A stretch of 64,000 nucleotides of DNA, from the NCBI RefSeq assembly GCF_050717545.1, contig NZ_JBOITN010000035.1:1-64000 (forward strand), given 5' to 3'. Every line of letters begins with the position of its first letter. Position 1 is the stretch's first letter. This DNA is from Clostridium_AD sp050717545. GTDB lineage: Bacteria > Bacillota > Clostridia > Clostridiales > Clostridiaceae. Below, piece by piece: positions 52,786-62,484 of the stretch. The notes under the pieces are model-generated. The model saw only the letters and a program-made list of their open reading frames with translations, did no database searches and was not told where the DNA came from. The position numbers were made by a program, and so were the translations under genes.

Positions 52786-53730
52786 TTAAAGGTTATCATT
52801 ATACTCCTTAATGATTTTTACAGAATTCTGAAATTTTTCACTTTCCTCCTCGGTAAGACGTAACTCTACTATTTCTTTTATTCCATTTCGATTTAGTACT
52901 GCAGGAACACCTACATAAGCATCTTTTATGCCATATTCACCGTTCAGCATAGCCGAAACAGGAATAACTTTATTAGAATCCTTAAAAATACATTTAATTA
53001 TTTCCGCTGTTGTTGCAGCAATTCCATAATTAGTAGCACCTTTACCATTTACAACCTTGTAAGTAATTTCCGATATGTTTTTTTCTATTTGTTCTAATAC
53101 AATATGATTTAAGCGTTCTTTATTATCATCAAGAATTTTAAGAAAATTTTTCCCACCAACTGTGACCATACTCCACGGAATCATCTGCGAATCTCCATGC
53201 TCACCTAAACAATACGCCTGAACACTTTGAGGATCTACACCCATGACATCTGCTACTGCATTCTGAAGACGAGCAGAATCTAAAGATGTTCCAGTTCCAA
53301 TCACTTGATTTGCTGGTAGTCCCGATAATTTATGAACATAATAACTGATTACATCTACTGGATTTGTTACAATAATAAAGATTCCATTAAAGCCACTCTC
53401 TATAATTGGATTTACTATTGATTTTACAATTGAGGATGCTTTTCCTAACATATTTAATCTTGTCTGCCCGGTTATATATGGTGCCGCTGCTGTAATAACA
53501 ACAATGTCTGCATCTCCACAGTCTTCATATTCACCGCTAACAATATTTGTGTTTCGATTCAAATATGAAATACTATGATTTAAATCCATAGATTCTGCCC
53601 AAGCTTTGTTTTTATTAATATCTAATATCAAGACATCTTCACATATATCTTGCATTACTAAAGTATATGCTACAGTTGACCCAACGGAACCTGCTCCTAC
53701 AATAGCTACTTTTCTTCTTTTTATTGCCAT
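52786..53730 (-). CDS. ldh: L-lactate dehydrogenase (NAD)
   Basis: 314 residues. Rossmann motif VAIVGAGSVGSTVAY, TAAAPYITGQTRL (coenzyme loop with the substrate Arg), NPVDVISYYVHKLSG, catalytic Asp/His in DSARLQNAVAD and LGEHGDSQMIPWS. Reduces pyruvate to lactate to regenerate NAD. GQTR rather than the malate dehydrogenase pattern and GEHGDS support lactate. Convergent with ssrA. AAAGGATG ribosome site before ATG. Confidence 0.9.
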   Translation of the reverse strand: MAIKRRKVAIVGAGSVGSTVAYTLVMQDICEDVLILDINKNKAWAESMDLNHSISYLNRNTNIVSGEYEDCGDADIVVITAAAPYITGQTRLNMLGKASSIVKSIVNPIIESGFNGIFIIVTNPVDVISYYVHKLSGLPANQVIGTGTSLDSARLQNAVADVMGVDPQSVQAYCLGEHGDSQMIPWSMVTVGGKNFLKILDDNKERLNHIVLEQIEKNISEITYKVVNGKGATNYGIAATTAEIIKCIFKDSNKVIPVSAMLNGEYGIKDAYVGVPAVLNRNGIKEIVELRLTEEESEKFQNSVKIIKEYNDNL

Positions 53731-53839
53731 AAATATATCATCCTTTCATTTTGTAGTTGTATGTGTTGTTATCAAATTATTTTATTTTATATATTTTATC
53801 ATTTATCATAACAAATATATATAGCTTTTCTATAAGATC

Positions 53840-54119
53840 TCTCTATCTGATGAGGCTAATCAGTATATAGGGAATATACTGAAGCTCGATGTTAAAAATG
53901 AATATGCCTTTAAATCAAAAATAAGGTTAAAAAATTAAGAATATTTTGATTTTCAAGAAGTATATATTTATAGTGGTGATGATTGTTATGTTATAACAAA
54001 ATCATATGTAGATACTGTTTATTCTGAGGAAGAAGTTTACATATGTGTATATATAGTGAATATGAATACTGGTGCAATTACGGAATTTGAACAAGGTATA
54101 TATACGCCAATAAATTAGA
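53840..54119 (+). pseudogene. Decayed paralogue of the next gene
   Basis: In one frame, SLSDEANQYIGNILKLDVKN matches the TPR-like stretch KKFDEANKYISDILKFDAKN of the gene at 54183. An in-frame TAA at 53936 breaks it; the frame then continues for 60 codons (EYFDFQEVYIYSGDDCYVIT...) to a stop at 54117 with no start codon. The N-terminal anchor is missing. Confidence 0.65.
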
Positions 54120-54182
54120 TATATTAAATAGTAGCATTGTTTTGCTAAAATAAAGCGAAAATGTCAAGGGAGAGTATTTTTT

Positions 54183-55151
54183 ATGAGTGTTAAAAATAAA
54201 GTACTAATATCTTCATCAATTATTTTATTAATTGTATTTGTAGTAGGGTCTAATTACTATTTTAGTAAAGTTAAACCATACAATAACCTTCTTAATAATG
54301 CAAATCAGGCTATGAATAAGGAAGAGTATGATAAAGCGGTAACTTTGTACGGAGAAGCACTAAGTTATAAAGACGATTTAGGAGTTAATAGAAAATTGGA
54401 TTTTGCTACGGTTTTAGGGAAGTCGAAAGAAACATATTCTATTGCAGTAAAGCAAATGGAAGGTAAGGAGTATTTAACAGCAATTGAGAGTTATACAAAA
54501 GTAGACAATCAGGATACTAAGAGGTATTCTGATTCACAGAGTAGTATTAGTGAGTGTAAGAAGTTATATATATCTGATAATTTAAAGAAAGCAAAAGACA
54601 ATATTAGAAATAAGAAATTTGATGAAGCGAATAAATATATAAGTGATATTCTAAAGTTTGATGCTAAAAATACAGATGCCAATAAGTTAAAGGAAGATAT
54701 TGTTGCTGCTTTGCAAAATCAAAAGAATGACGTTGCTGAATTATCAAAAGTAATATCCCAAGACAACAATGGAGAAGATCAGGTACAAAGTAGAAAACAA
54801 GAATTTATAAATAAATTAAATAATATTAAAATTGAATTAAGCCCTGGACAAAGGCTAGTAGAAGAAGGTACAGAGTCACAAAATGATTTGAATAATTATG
54901 CTTTCCAATCATACGGAAAATGGGATAAATCATTGAATGAGATTTATAATGTTTTGGAACAGCAATTATCCTCTAATGACATGGAAAAATTAAAGAATGA
55001 GGAAAGCAATTGGATAGCACAAAAAGAGGCTATAGCACAAAGAGATTCTGAAGACATGCGTGGGGGCACAGGAGAGGATTATTTACGATACACTTCTTTG
55101 GCAAAGTCGACACAAGAAAGGTGTTATCAGCTAGTAGAGAAAGTAAATTAA
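54183..55151 (+). CDS. Membrane-anchored TPR protein with LprI/DUF1311-like end
   Basis: 322 residues. N-terminal membrane helix (~9-27, VLISSSIILLIVFVVG) leaves the rest outside. Two or three TPR-like helical units (~38-180: YDKAVTLYGEALSYKDD, EYLTAIESYTKV, KFDEANKYISDILKF), then ~225-320 resembles LprI/DUF1311 (YAFQSYGKWDKSLNEIYNVL, then LKNEESNWIAQKEAI). LprI-like proteins inhibit lysozyme in some bacteria. GGGAGAG ribosome site. Confidence 0.72.
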   Translation: MSVKNKVLISSSIILLIVFVVGSNYYFSKVKPYNNLLNNANQAMNKEEYDKAVTLYGEALSYKDDLGVNRKLDFATVLGKSKETYSIAVKQMEGKEYLTAIESYTKVDNQDTKRYSDSQSSISECKKLYISDNLKKAKDNIRNKKFDEANKYISDILKFDAKNTDANKLKEDIVAALQNQKNDVAELSKVISQDNNGEDQVQSRKQEFINKLNNIKIELSPGQRLVEEGTESQNDLNNYAFQSYGKWDKSLNEIYNVLEQQLSSNDMEKLKNEESNWIAQKEAIAQRDSEDMRGGTGEDYLRYTSLAKSTQERCYQLVEKVN

Positions 55152-55250
55152 AAAACCTTAGGACATTTTGAGATATGTAAATAATTTCATGTAAACGGGA
55201 GGACGATTAAATCTGTGGAATGCTAGTATTAGAGGAGTTGATAGTAAAGT

Positions 55251-55814
55251 CTAATTGTTCTCCCTAACCTCATCATACTTCGTCTTAATCGTCTTAAAAT
55301 CTTCCCAAGCATCTCGCTTTTTAGATGGATCACGTAAAAGTGCAGAAGGATGATAAGTTGCAATTAAATAATAGCCTTTTCTATAAAACCAAATGCCATG
55401 CTCTTTTGTAATTTTTAAATTTGGGCTTATAATGCTTTGGGCTGAAACTCGTCCAAGGCATACAATTATTTTTGGAAGAATTAATTTAACTTGATTTCGA
55501 AGAAAAGGTAGACAAGATTTCTTTTCTATATCTAGTGGATTTCTATTTTGTGGCGGTCTACATTTTATAATATTTGTTATGTAGATTTCTTCTCTAGAAA
55601 TATCAACCGAAGTCAGAATTTTATCGAAAAGTTGACCGGATTTACCTACAAAAGGTATGCCGGATAAATCTTCCTGTTCTCCTGGAGCTTCACATATAAA
55701 CATTAAGTCAGTATGAATATCTCCTTGCCCGAAAACCATATTCGTTTTGGTATTATGTAAATCACATTTTGTACAATTATTACACATTTTTTCAAGTTCA
55801 GTCCAATCAACCAT
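55251..55814 (-). CDS. Uracil-DNA glycosylase, family 4 (Fe-S)
   Basis: 187 residues, typical length. N-terminal CNNCTKCDLHN (two Cys of the 4Fe-4S set), motif FICEAPGEQEDLSGIPFVGKSG, KCRPPQNRNP and the later Cys, and active-site HPSALLRDP. Removes uracil from DNA. Divergent from the ABC transporter, sharing a ~210-base spacer. Confidence 0.9.
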   Translation of the reverse strand: MVDWTELEKMCNNCTKCDLHNTKTNMVFGQGDIHTDLMFICEAPGEQEDLSGIPFVGKSGQLFDKILTSVDISREEIYITNIIKCRPPQNRNPLDIEKKSCLPFLRNQVKLILPKIIVCLGRVSAQSIISPNLKITKEHGIWFYRKGYYLIATYHPSALLRDPSKKRDAWEDFKTIKTKYDEVRENN

Positions 55815-56026
55815 CCAATTTTCACTCCTAACTATTATAATGTCTTATATTATAGCATATAATTAAAGTATTGAAAATAATGCGAGGTCTATTCTCTAAC
55901 CTATTCTCTAACCATAATGATGAGATGTTTGTAGATTTTAAATGTGATAATTTAGATTGATCAGAGCATAAATATGTTATACTTAAAGAAAAACTAAGAA
56001 GCATAAAAGAAAGGAAAATACCTAAA

Positions 56027-57775
56027 ATGGATACAAAACAATTTAAAAAAAGATCTCTAGTTTCAATATTCTTCTCATATTTTAAACCACACAAAAAATT
56101 ATTTATATTGGATATGTCATGTGCATTTTTAATTGCAGTTATTGACTTATCATTTCCAGCAATAACTCGTTATTCTCTAAATGAGCTATTACCTGTTAAT
56201 GCTTATAAAACTTTTATAACTATTATGGTGATTATGCTAATTGCTTATACATTAAGAGCTTTTTTCTACTATATAATAAGCTACTATGGCCACTCTTTTG
56301 GTGTATTAGTAGAAGCAGATATAAGAAGCGATTTATTTCAACATATGCAGGAATTGTCTTATGGATACTTTGATAAAAACCGTACAGGTCAACTAATGAG
56401 TAGACTTACCGCAGATTTATTTGATATAACTGAACTTGCTCATCATGGTCCTGAAGATGTTTTTATATCCACTTTGACAATAATAGGATCACTAGGTATT
56501 TTATTTACTATTCAGTGGAAATTAACTTTGGTTATTGCCTTAATCTTGCCTATATTTTTATTAGTTGTATGGTATAGACGTTCTGAAATGTCAAAAGCTT
56601 CTTTGGAAGTGAAAGAAAAAACTGCTTCTATAAATGTGAATATTGAATCGGGGCTTTCAGGCATGAAAACAGCAAAAGCATTTGCAAATGAGAATTCAGA
56701 ATTTGATAAGTTTAGTGAATCAAATGATGCTTTCAAAACATCTAAAACCAAATTTTATAAGGCTATGGGACGTTTTAATGCTACTATGGAATTTTTCCTT
56801 TGTATTTTGCCAGCAACAGTTATCTTAGTAGGTGGTATATTAATTATGAAAGGACAGATGAATCAAATTGATTTAATCACTTTTACGTTATATATTGCTA
56901 CTTTTATAACTCCAATTAGAAAACTTTCAAACTTTGCTGAACTATTTGCAAAAGGTGGAGCTGGACTTGTACGTTTTGTAGATATGATGCGTACTGAAAC
57001 TGAAATGAAAGATGATCCTAATGCTATAGAGCTAGGTAGAGTAAAAGGCGAATTAGATATTAAAAATGTTAGCTTTTCTTACAAAAAAGGAATTCAAGTA
57101 TTACATAATATTTCTCTTCACGTCGATCCTGGCGAAACAATTGCAGTAGTAGGTCAATCAGGTGGAGGAAAATCAACACTATGTAAATTGATTCCCAGGT
57201 TCTATGATGTTGATGAAGGGGAAATTCTGCTTGACTATGTAGATATACGTAATGTCACACAAGAATCTTTGCATAAAAATATTGGAGTTGTAGAACAAGA
57301 AATATTTCTTTTTGCCGATAGTATTCTCGAAAATATTAGATACGGTAGACCTGAGGCTACTTCTAAGGAAGTTGCAATAGCAGCAAAACAGGCTGAAATT
57401 TATGATGATATTATTGCTATGTCTGATGGATTTAATACTTTTGTTGGAGAACGTGGTGCAATGCTTTCTGGTGGACAGAAACAACGTATTTCTATAGCAC
57501 GTATATTTCTAAAAAACCCACCATTTCTAATTTTAGATGAAGCAACTTCTGCCCTTGATAGTGTTACTGAAGCTAAAATACAAGAAACTTTTGATAGTCT
57601 AATAATAGGCAGAACAACTTTTGTTATTGCACATAGATTATCTACTGTTAGAAATGCAGATAGAATTCTTGTATTTGATAATGGAAATATTGTTGAAGAT
57701 GGAAATCACGAATGTTTAATGAAAAAAAACGGTGTATATGCTGAGCTTTATAAAACCCAGCATATAAGTAAATAG
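56027..57775 (+). CDS. ABC exporter half-transporter (fused TMD-NBD)
   Basis: 582 residues. Six membrane helices (~20-310) and nucleotide-binding domain with Walker A VGQSGGGKSTL (~375), signature LSGGQKQRISIAR (~480), Walker B FLILDEATSALD and H-loop IAHRLS. Type IV (MsbA/YknU-like) exporter forming dimers; substrate unknown. AAAGGAA upstream. 38 bases ahead of the hydrogenase gene, perhaps cotranscribed. Confidence 0.9.
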   Translation: MDTKQFKKRSLVSIFFSYFKPHKKLFILDMSCAFLIAVIDLSFPAITRYSLNELLPVNAYKTFITIMVIMLIAYTLRAFFYYIISYYGHSFGVLVEADIRSDLFQHMQELSYGYFDKNRTGQLMSRLTADLFDITELAHHGPEDVFISTLTIIGSLGILFTIQWKLTLVIALILPIFLLVVWYRRSEMSKASLEVKEKTASINVNIESGLSGMKTAKAFANENSEFDKFSESNDAFKTSKTKFYKAMGRFNATMEFFLCILPATVILVGGILIMKGQMNQIDLITFTLYIATFITPIRKLSNFAELFAKGGAGLVRFVDMMRTETEMKDDPNAIELGRVKGELDIKNVSFSYKKGIQVLHNISLHVDPGETIAVVGQSGGGKSTLCKLIPRFYDVDEGEILLDYVDIRNVTQESLHKNIGVVEQEIFLFADSILENIRYGRPEATSKEVAIAAKQAEIYDDIIAMSDGFNTFVGERGAMLSGGQKQRISIARIFLKNPPFLILDEATSALDSVTEAKIQETFDSLIIGRTTFVIAHRLSTVRNADRILVFDNGNIVEDGNHECLMKKNGVYAELYKTQHISK

Positions 57776-57813
57776 ATAGTTTTTATAAATATCAAAGTAT
57801 AAGAGGAGTTATA

Positions 57814-59334
57814 ATGAAATACGAATATAAAACACTAACTGATATTAGACACAAAGTTTTTACTGCCGTAAGTAAGATGGCCTTTGAAGACAATTTAAAA
57901 CAAATAGAGAATATTCCATATGAAATCATTCCTGGAGATGTGGGTAAGTATAGAGAAAGTACATTTATTGAAAGAGCAATAGTTAGTGAGCGAATCCGTT
58001 TGGCAATGGGACTAAATTTAAGACCAAGTGATAAATCAAGATCAATTACGGAGGGATTAGAAGGGGCAACAATACCTTCAAAATATTATGAACCGCCACT
58101 TATAAATATTATAAAATTTGCTTGTAATTCTTGTCCAACAAATAGCTATGAAGTTACAAATATGTGCCGTGGCTGTCTAGCACACCCTTGTGTGGAAGTT
58201 TGTCCTAAGGGCGCAGTTAGTATAGTTAATGGGGAAAGTGTTATTGATCAGGAAAAATGTATAAAATGTGGTTTATGTGCTAAAGTGTGTCCGTATTCAG
58301 CAATAATAAAACATGGGCGACCATGTGCCATGGCATGCGGAGTGGATGCAATATATTCGGATGAATATGGTAGAGCATCAATAGATTATGATAAATGTGT
58401 TAGCTGTGGAATGTGTTTGGTAAATTGTCCTTTTGGAGCAATATCTGATAAAAGTCAAATATTTCAACTAATTCAGTCAATTAATCAAAAGAAAGAAGTA
58501 ATAGCAATTGTAGCGCCATCATATATGGGGCAGTTTGGTAAAAATGTTGGATTTAATGATTTTAAAAGAGCAATGATTACAATTGGATTTAAAGATGTTG
58601 TTGAAGTTGCGATTGGTGCAGATATTTGTACAATTGATGAGGCAAAAGATTTTATAGAAAATGTACCTAAAAAACTTTCATTTATGGGTACTTCATGCTG
58701 TCCTTCATGGTCTGCTATGGCTAAAAAATTATATCCGCAGTATGCCCAAAATATTTCAATGACTTTGACTCCAATGGTTTTTGCAGCAAGGCTTGTGAGA
58801 GAAAAACATAAAGATGCAAAGATTGTTTTTGTTGGGCCATGTAGCGCTAAAAAATTAGAAGCTTCCAGAAAAAGCGTAAAAAGTGAAGTTGATTTTGTAA
58901 TTACATATGAGGAGTTACTTGGAATGCTTACAGCCAAAGAAGTAGAAATAATTGGTACAGATACGAGCTTGAGTAATGAAGCAACTGGTTCAGGAAGAGG
59001 CTTTGCGGTTGCAGGTGGAGTCGCTAAGGCTGTAGCTGATTTGATAAAAAAAGAACATCCAGAGCGAGAAGTGAAAATTAAAGCTGCGAATGGACTGAGA
59101 GAATGTAGGGAGATGTGTAATGATGCCATAAAAGGAAAGTATGATGGATATCTTCTTGAAGGAATGGCATGCCCGGGTGGATGCGTTGCTGGAGCTGGGT
59201 GTATTGTCAAACCTAACATAGCTGGCAATCAGGTTAAACAAGCGGCTAAAAATTCACAGCTGAAGATTTCAGATGAGTCTAAATATGCTGATAAATATTA
59301 CTTGTTAGATGAAAAAAATATAGAGGAAGAATAG
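57814..59334 (+). CDS. Monomeric [FeFe] hydrogenase, group B-like
   Basis: 506 residues. N-terminal Cys-rich part with NSCPTNSYEVTNMCRGC and CEVCP-like PCVEVCPKGAV, then ferredoxin repeats CIKCGLCAKVCPYSAI and CVSCGMCLVNCPFGAI (~150-215). H-cluster motifs: TSCCPSW (~292), GPCSAKKLEA (~341) and MACPGGCVAGAG (~450). Accepts ferredoxin electrons to make or sense H2. The N-terminal layout and TSCCPSW place it with group B rather than the classic HydA (group A), whose physiological role is less clear. GAGGAG ribosome site. Confidence 0.88.
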   Translation: MKYEYKTLTDIRHKVFTAVSKMAFEDNLKQIENIPYEIIPGDVGKYRESTFIERAIVSERIRLAMGLNLRPSDKSRSITEGLEGATIPSKYYEPPLINIIKFACNSCPTNSYEVTNMCRGCLAHPCVEVCPKGAVSIVNGESVIDQEKCIKCGLCAKVCPYSAIIKHGRPCAMACGVDAIYSDEYGRASIDYDKCVSCGMCLVNCPFGAISDKSQIFQLIQSINQKKEVIAIVAPSYMGQFGKNVGFNDFKRAMITIGFKDVVEVAIGADICTIDEAKDFIENVPKKLSFMGTSCCPSWSAMAKKLYPQYAQNISMTLTPMVFAARLVREKHKDAKIVFVGPCSAKKLEASRKSVKSEVDFVITYEELLGMLTAKEVEIIGTDTSLSNEATGSGRGFAVAGGVAKAVADLIKKEHPEREVKIKAANGLRECREMCNDAIKGKYDGYLLEGMACPGGCVAGAGCIVKPNIAGNQVKQAAKNSQLKISDESKYADKYYLLDEKNIEEE

Positions 59335-59358
59335 AAAATATTATTTAGTTAAAATAAC

Positions 59359-59398
59359 GCCATGTACTAGTTGTAGTAACTAGTACATGGCTTTTTAT
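59359..59398 (+). terminator. Terminator after the hydrogenase gene
   Basis: GCCATGTACTAGT (59359-59371) pairs with ACTAGTACATGGC, followed by TTTTTATTG. 59399-59641 holds no other feature I can support; in particular I see no c-di-GMP riboswitch. Confidence 0.92.
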
Positions 59399-59641
59399 TG
59401 TTCTAAAATTAAATAACAGTTGATATCTTTTATATTTATGCCAACATGAACGCTTATGCAATACAATAACACAGAGTAAGTTGAATATGTAATCTACAGT
59501 TACACTCTTTTGTATAAATATTTAAATTATTTAGTAACAAATTAACAACAACTTTAATAGATTAAAGTAATTGTTATATTTTAAGGTTAATAATAATTTT
59601 AAATTAGAAGAATATATTAGAAAAGAGGGGTGTGCATAGCA

Positions 59642-62083
59642 ATGCTAAAATCAACTAATAAAATTATATTATTAATTATGTTTATATTGTCTACAGTAAC
59701 TATATATTTATGTGTAAAGTATCTAAAAACTGCTTACACAATCTTACCTCAAATACAACTTACAGTTAATAATATGTTTTTTAACTATAAAATAGTTATA
59801 TTTGTCATTGAAATGGCATGGTTATTTTCATTATACATATTAAGAAAAAAATATGAAGGATTGAAATTACCATTCATTATTACCATTGTTACTTTTAATT
59901 TAATTTATATTATTTGGAGAATTAAATATACTATTCCTACCAATACAACAGTTGGTATGACATTGGGTATAATACTTATAATATCTGAATTAATAGGGTT
60001 TTTTCAATCTGCAATATATATTTTAATGTTTTATAAGCCTTATAAATTAGAAGAACGAAAGATGAGTGATCTTAAGGAGTTACCTACTATAGATATTTTA
60101 ATTATGACTTTTAATGAACCTGCATTTATATTGCAGAAAACTATAGCTGGTGCATTAAATATCGAATATCCTTCTAATTTATATAACATTTATGTATGTG
60201 ATGATGGGAATAGGGATGAGATAAACAAGTTAGCTAATTTCTTTAATGTAAATTATATATCTAGAGATAATAATGATTTTGCTAAAGCTGGCAATATTAA
60301 TAATGCTTTATCAAATCATTGCAAAGGGGAATTATTTTCTGTATTAGATGCTGATATGATTCCAAAACCTAATTATTTACAAAAAATGGTGGGATATTTT
60401 AAAAGTAATGATGTAGGATTTGTTCAATCACCACAGGTTTTTTATAATCCGGATCCGTTTCAATACAATTTGAATTTGGATAATAAAATACCTAACGAAC
60501 AAGATTTTTTCATGAGAGAAATTCAGGCCGGTAGAGCTAGATATAATGCTTTATTTCATGTAGGAACAAATGCTTTGTTTAGTCGAAAAGCTGTAGATGA
60601 TATTGGAGGAATCCCCACAGGTAGTGTCACAGAGGATATGGCAACAGGAATGCTATTACAGGCAAAAAAATATAAATCAATATTTGTAAATGAGGTGCTT
60701 GCTGTAGGGCTTTCCGCTGAATATTATAAAGACTTTGCAAAACAAAGGAAAAGATGGTGTAGAGGTAATATACAGGTGTCAAAAAAATGGAATCCGCTTA
60801 CAATGAAAGGATTAACTACTATGCAGCGATTGTTGTATTTTAGTGGAATTCTATATTGGTATTCTAGTATATCTAAATTAATTTATATATTGTGTCCTAT
60901 AATATTTTTATTAACTGGGGTACTTATAATAAAAACTAACACACTACAGTTATTCCAGTTCTTTGTTCCGTCATTCGTAGCTTATATATTAATGTTTAAA
61001 TCTTATTCCTCAAAATATAGAACGTTATTTTTTACGCACATATACGAATCTGCAACTGCTGTATTCTTAGCATTTGATTCTTTATCAGAACTTTTATTTT
61101 CTAAAGAATTAAAATTTAATGTTACTTTGAAAGGGAATACTAAAAAAAATATATTTGTAAGTTGGAATTTGTTAATACCACAGTTTATATTGTTTATATT
61201 AACTATTTTAGGATTTGGAATAAGTTTAAATAAATTTATAAGTACGAATTCAACAGGGTTAAGACAATCGTTAATTATTAATATATCGTGGGCAATTTAT
61301 AATATTATAGGAATTATATTAATTATGATGTTGTCACTCGAGAAGCCGAGATACAAAAAATCAGAAAGAAAAAAAATAGACTATAGAAGTAGTATTATGT
61401 TAGAAAACTCACAAAATATCAATTGCGTAGTTAATGAAATTAGTGATACTGGTATTAAAATAACTATTGGTATTAATAGAATTAATAATTTTGACATTGG
61501 AGATATTATAAAAGTAAAAATAGATAAAATTGATGTATATTGTAGAGTAGTAAGGTATCAAGATAATTATTTTGGATGTAGGTTTGTCAATTTATCCAAG
61601 GAACAATATTTAAATATAATCAGGTTTATTTATGCAGATGAAAATGGATATTATAATGCTTTCGATAAACAACATTCTTATAAAGAATTAAGCAGTGGTG
61701 AAGTCACTGTAATAGAAAAATTCTCACAAGAGAATATATTTATTGATAATAAAAGTATATTAGAAATAAATGGTGCTAATCATTCTCAAACTATAAAGGA
61801 ATTAAACAATATTGATATTGTAAAAGATATAAATTTAAAATCGAAAAAAACAAATGTTGTAAGTAACATTATTACTAATACTTTAAATAATCAAGTAAAT
61901 AATACTTTAAGTAATGAAAGAAATAATAAATTATCTACACATGGTAAATACTCTAATTTGTCTATTGATGATATGCTAAAAAATGTATTAAAATTAGATG
62001 AATATCAGATTATAATAATAAAAATATATAACGAGTTACAAGAAATACAAAAACAAATTAAAAAATCCAACGACATTTTATAA
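59642..62083 (+). CDS. Cellulose-synthase-like glycosyltransferase 2 with PilZ-like domain
   Basis: 813 residues. Membrane helices at ~7-28, ~38-62 and ~95-130, GT2 domain (~145-375) with the D, D, D, QxxRW set: DDGNRDE, DADMIP, TEDMATG and QRKRWCRGN; more helices (~400-560), a PilZ-like domain (~575-680: CVVNEISDTGIKI, GCRFVNLSKEQ) and a low-complexity Asn-rich tail. BcsA-type enzymes polymerise glucose or another sugar when c-di-GMP binds PilZ. The arginine motif expected in PilZ is imperfect. GTG 59630 overlaps the ribosome site; ATG 59642 is used. No bcsB-like partner is adjacent. Confidence 0.85.
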   Translation: MLKSTNKIILLIMFILSTVTIYLCVKYLKTAYTILPQIQLTVNNMFFNYKIVIFVIEMAWLFSLYILRKKYEGLKLPFIITIVTFNLIYIIWRIKYTIPTNTTVGMTLGIILIISELIGFFQSAIYILMFYKPYKLEERKMSDLKELPTIDILIMTFNEPAFILQKTIAGALNIEYPSNLYNIYVCDDGNRDEINKLANFFNVNYISRDNNDFAKAGNINNALSNHCKGELFSVLDADMIPKPNYLQKMVGYFKSNDVGFVQSPQVFYNPDPFQYNLNLDNKIPNEQDFFMREIQAGRARYNALFHVGTNALFSRKAVDDIGGIPTGSVTEDMATGMLLQAKKYKSIFVNEVLAVGLSAEYYKDFAKQRKRWCRGNIQVSKKWNPLTMKGLTTMQRLLYFSGILYWYSSISKLIYILCPIIFLLTGVLIIKTNTLQLFQFFVPSFVAYILMFKSYSSKYRTLFFTHIYESATAVFLAFDSLSELLFSKELKFNVTLKGNTKKNIFVSWNLLIPQFILFILTILGFGISLNKFISTNSTGLRQSLIINISWAIYNIIGIILIMMLSLEKPRYKKSERKKIDYRSSIMLENSQNINCVVNEISDTGIKITIGINRINNFDIGDIIKVKIDKIDVYCRVVRYQDNYFGCRFVNLSKEQYLNIIRFIYADENGYYNAFDKQHSYKELSSGEVTVIEKFSQENIFIDNKSILEINGANHSQTIKELNNIDIVKDINLKSKKTNVVSNIITNTLNNQVNNTLSNERNNKLSTHGKYSNLSIDDMLKNVLKLDEYQIIIIKIYNELQEIQKQIKKSNDIL

Positions 62084-62090
62084 ATAATAA

Positions 62091-62126
62091 AGAAGGAGAA
62101 TCCTCTAATAAGGGTTCTTCTTCTAA
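62091..62126 (+). terminator. Terminator after the cellulose-synthase-like gene
   Basis: AGAAGGAGAATCC (62091-62103) pairs with GGGTTCTTCTTCT (62111-62123), two mismatches, then AATTTG. Confidence 0.65.
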
Positions 62127-62269
62127 TTTGTTTACGTTAGAAATTTGGTTAATGTTATCACTGTAATATCTAAGGAGTGCATAATTACGTTATAAAATGG
62201 TCAAAATATTGTTTAAGATACTATATGTGATTTTACAGTGAAGGATGATATTACAAAAAGGAGGTACAA

Positions 62270-62377
62270 ATAAAGATATTACTATTATCTAAGGAAAAAT
62301 ACATCTGTGTTTTAGATGGGACAAGAAATTCCATACAAACGCAAGTTATTCCTATAGAAAAGGATTTCATAGGATAG
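62270..62377 (+). pseudogene. Short frame with excellent ribosome site but ATA start
   Basis: AAAAGGAGG ends 6 bases before ATA 62270, which begins IKILLLSKEKYICVLDGTRN and ends at 62377 (35 residues). If the ATA was once ATG this is the start of a real gene, now cut short. I do not recognise it. It lies in the leader of the TRAP operon. Confidence 0.35.
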
Positions 62378-62484
62378 TATAATAAAAACATAGACAAAAA
62401 CACAAAATAAAAATGTGTAGGAGTGGTAAAAGAAGTTGTATAATGTAAAAAATCTATCAAATAAATTTTATAGGGGGACTCAAT

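Noticed and set aside
52657..52863. 68-codon frame at the end of tmRNA
   Set aside because: It reads through the tmRNA 3' end, its terminator and the antisense end of ldh.
59399..59641. c-di-GMP riboswitch before the cellulose-synthase-like gene
   Set aside because: The GEMM core sequence blocks are not present.
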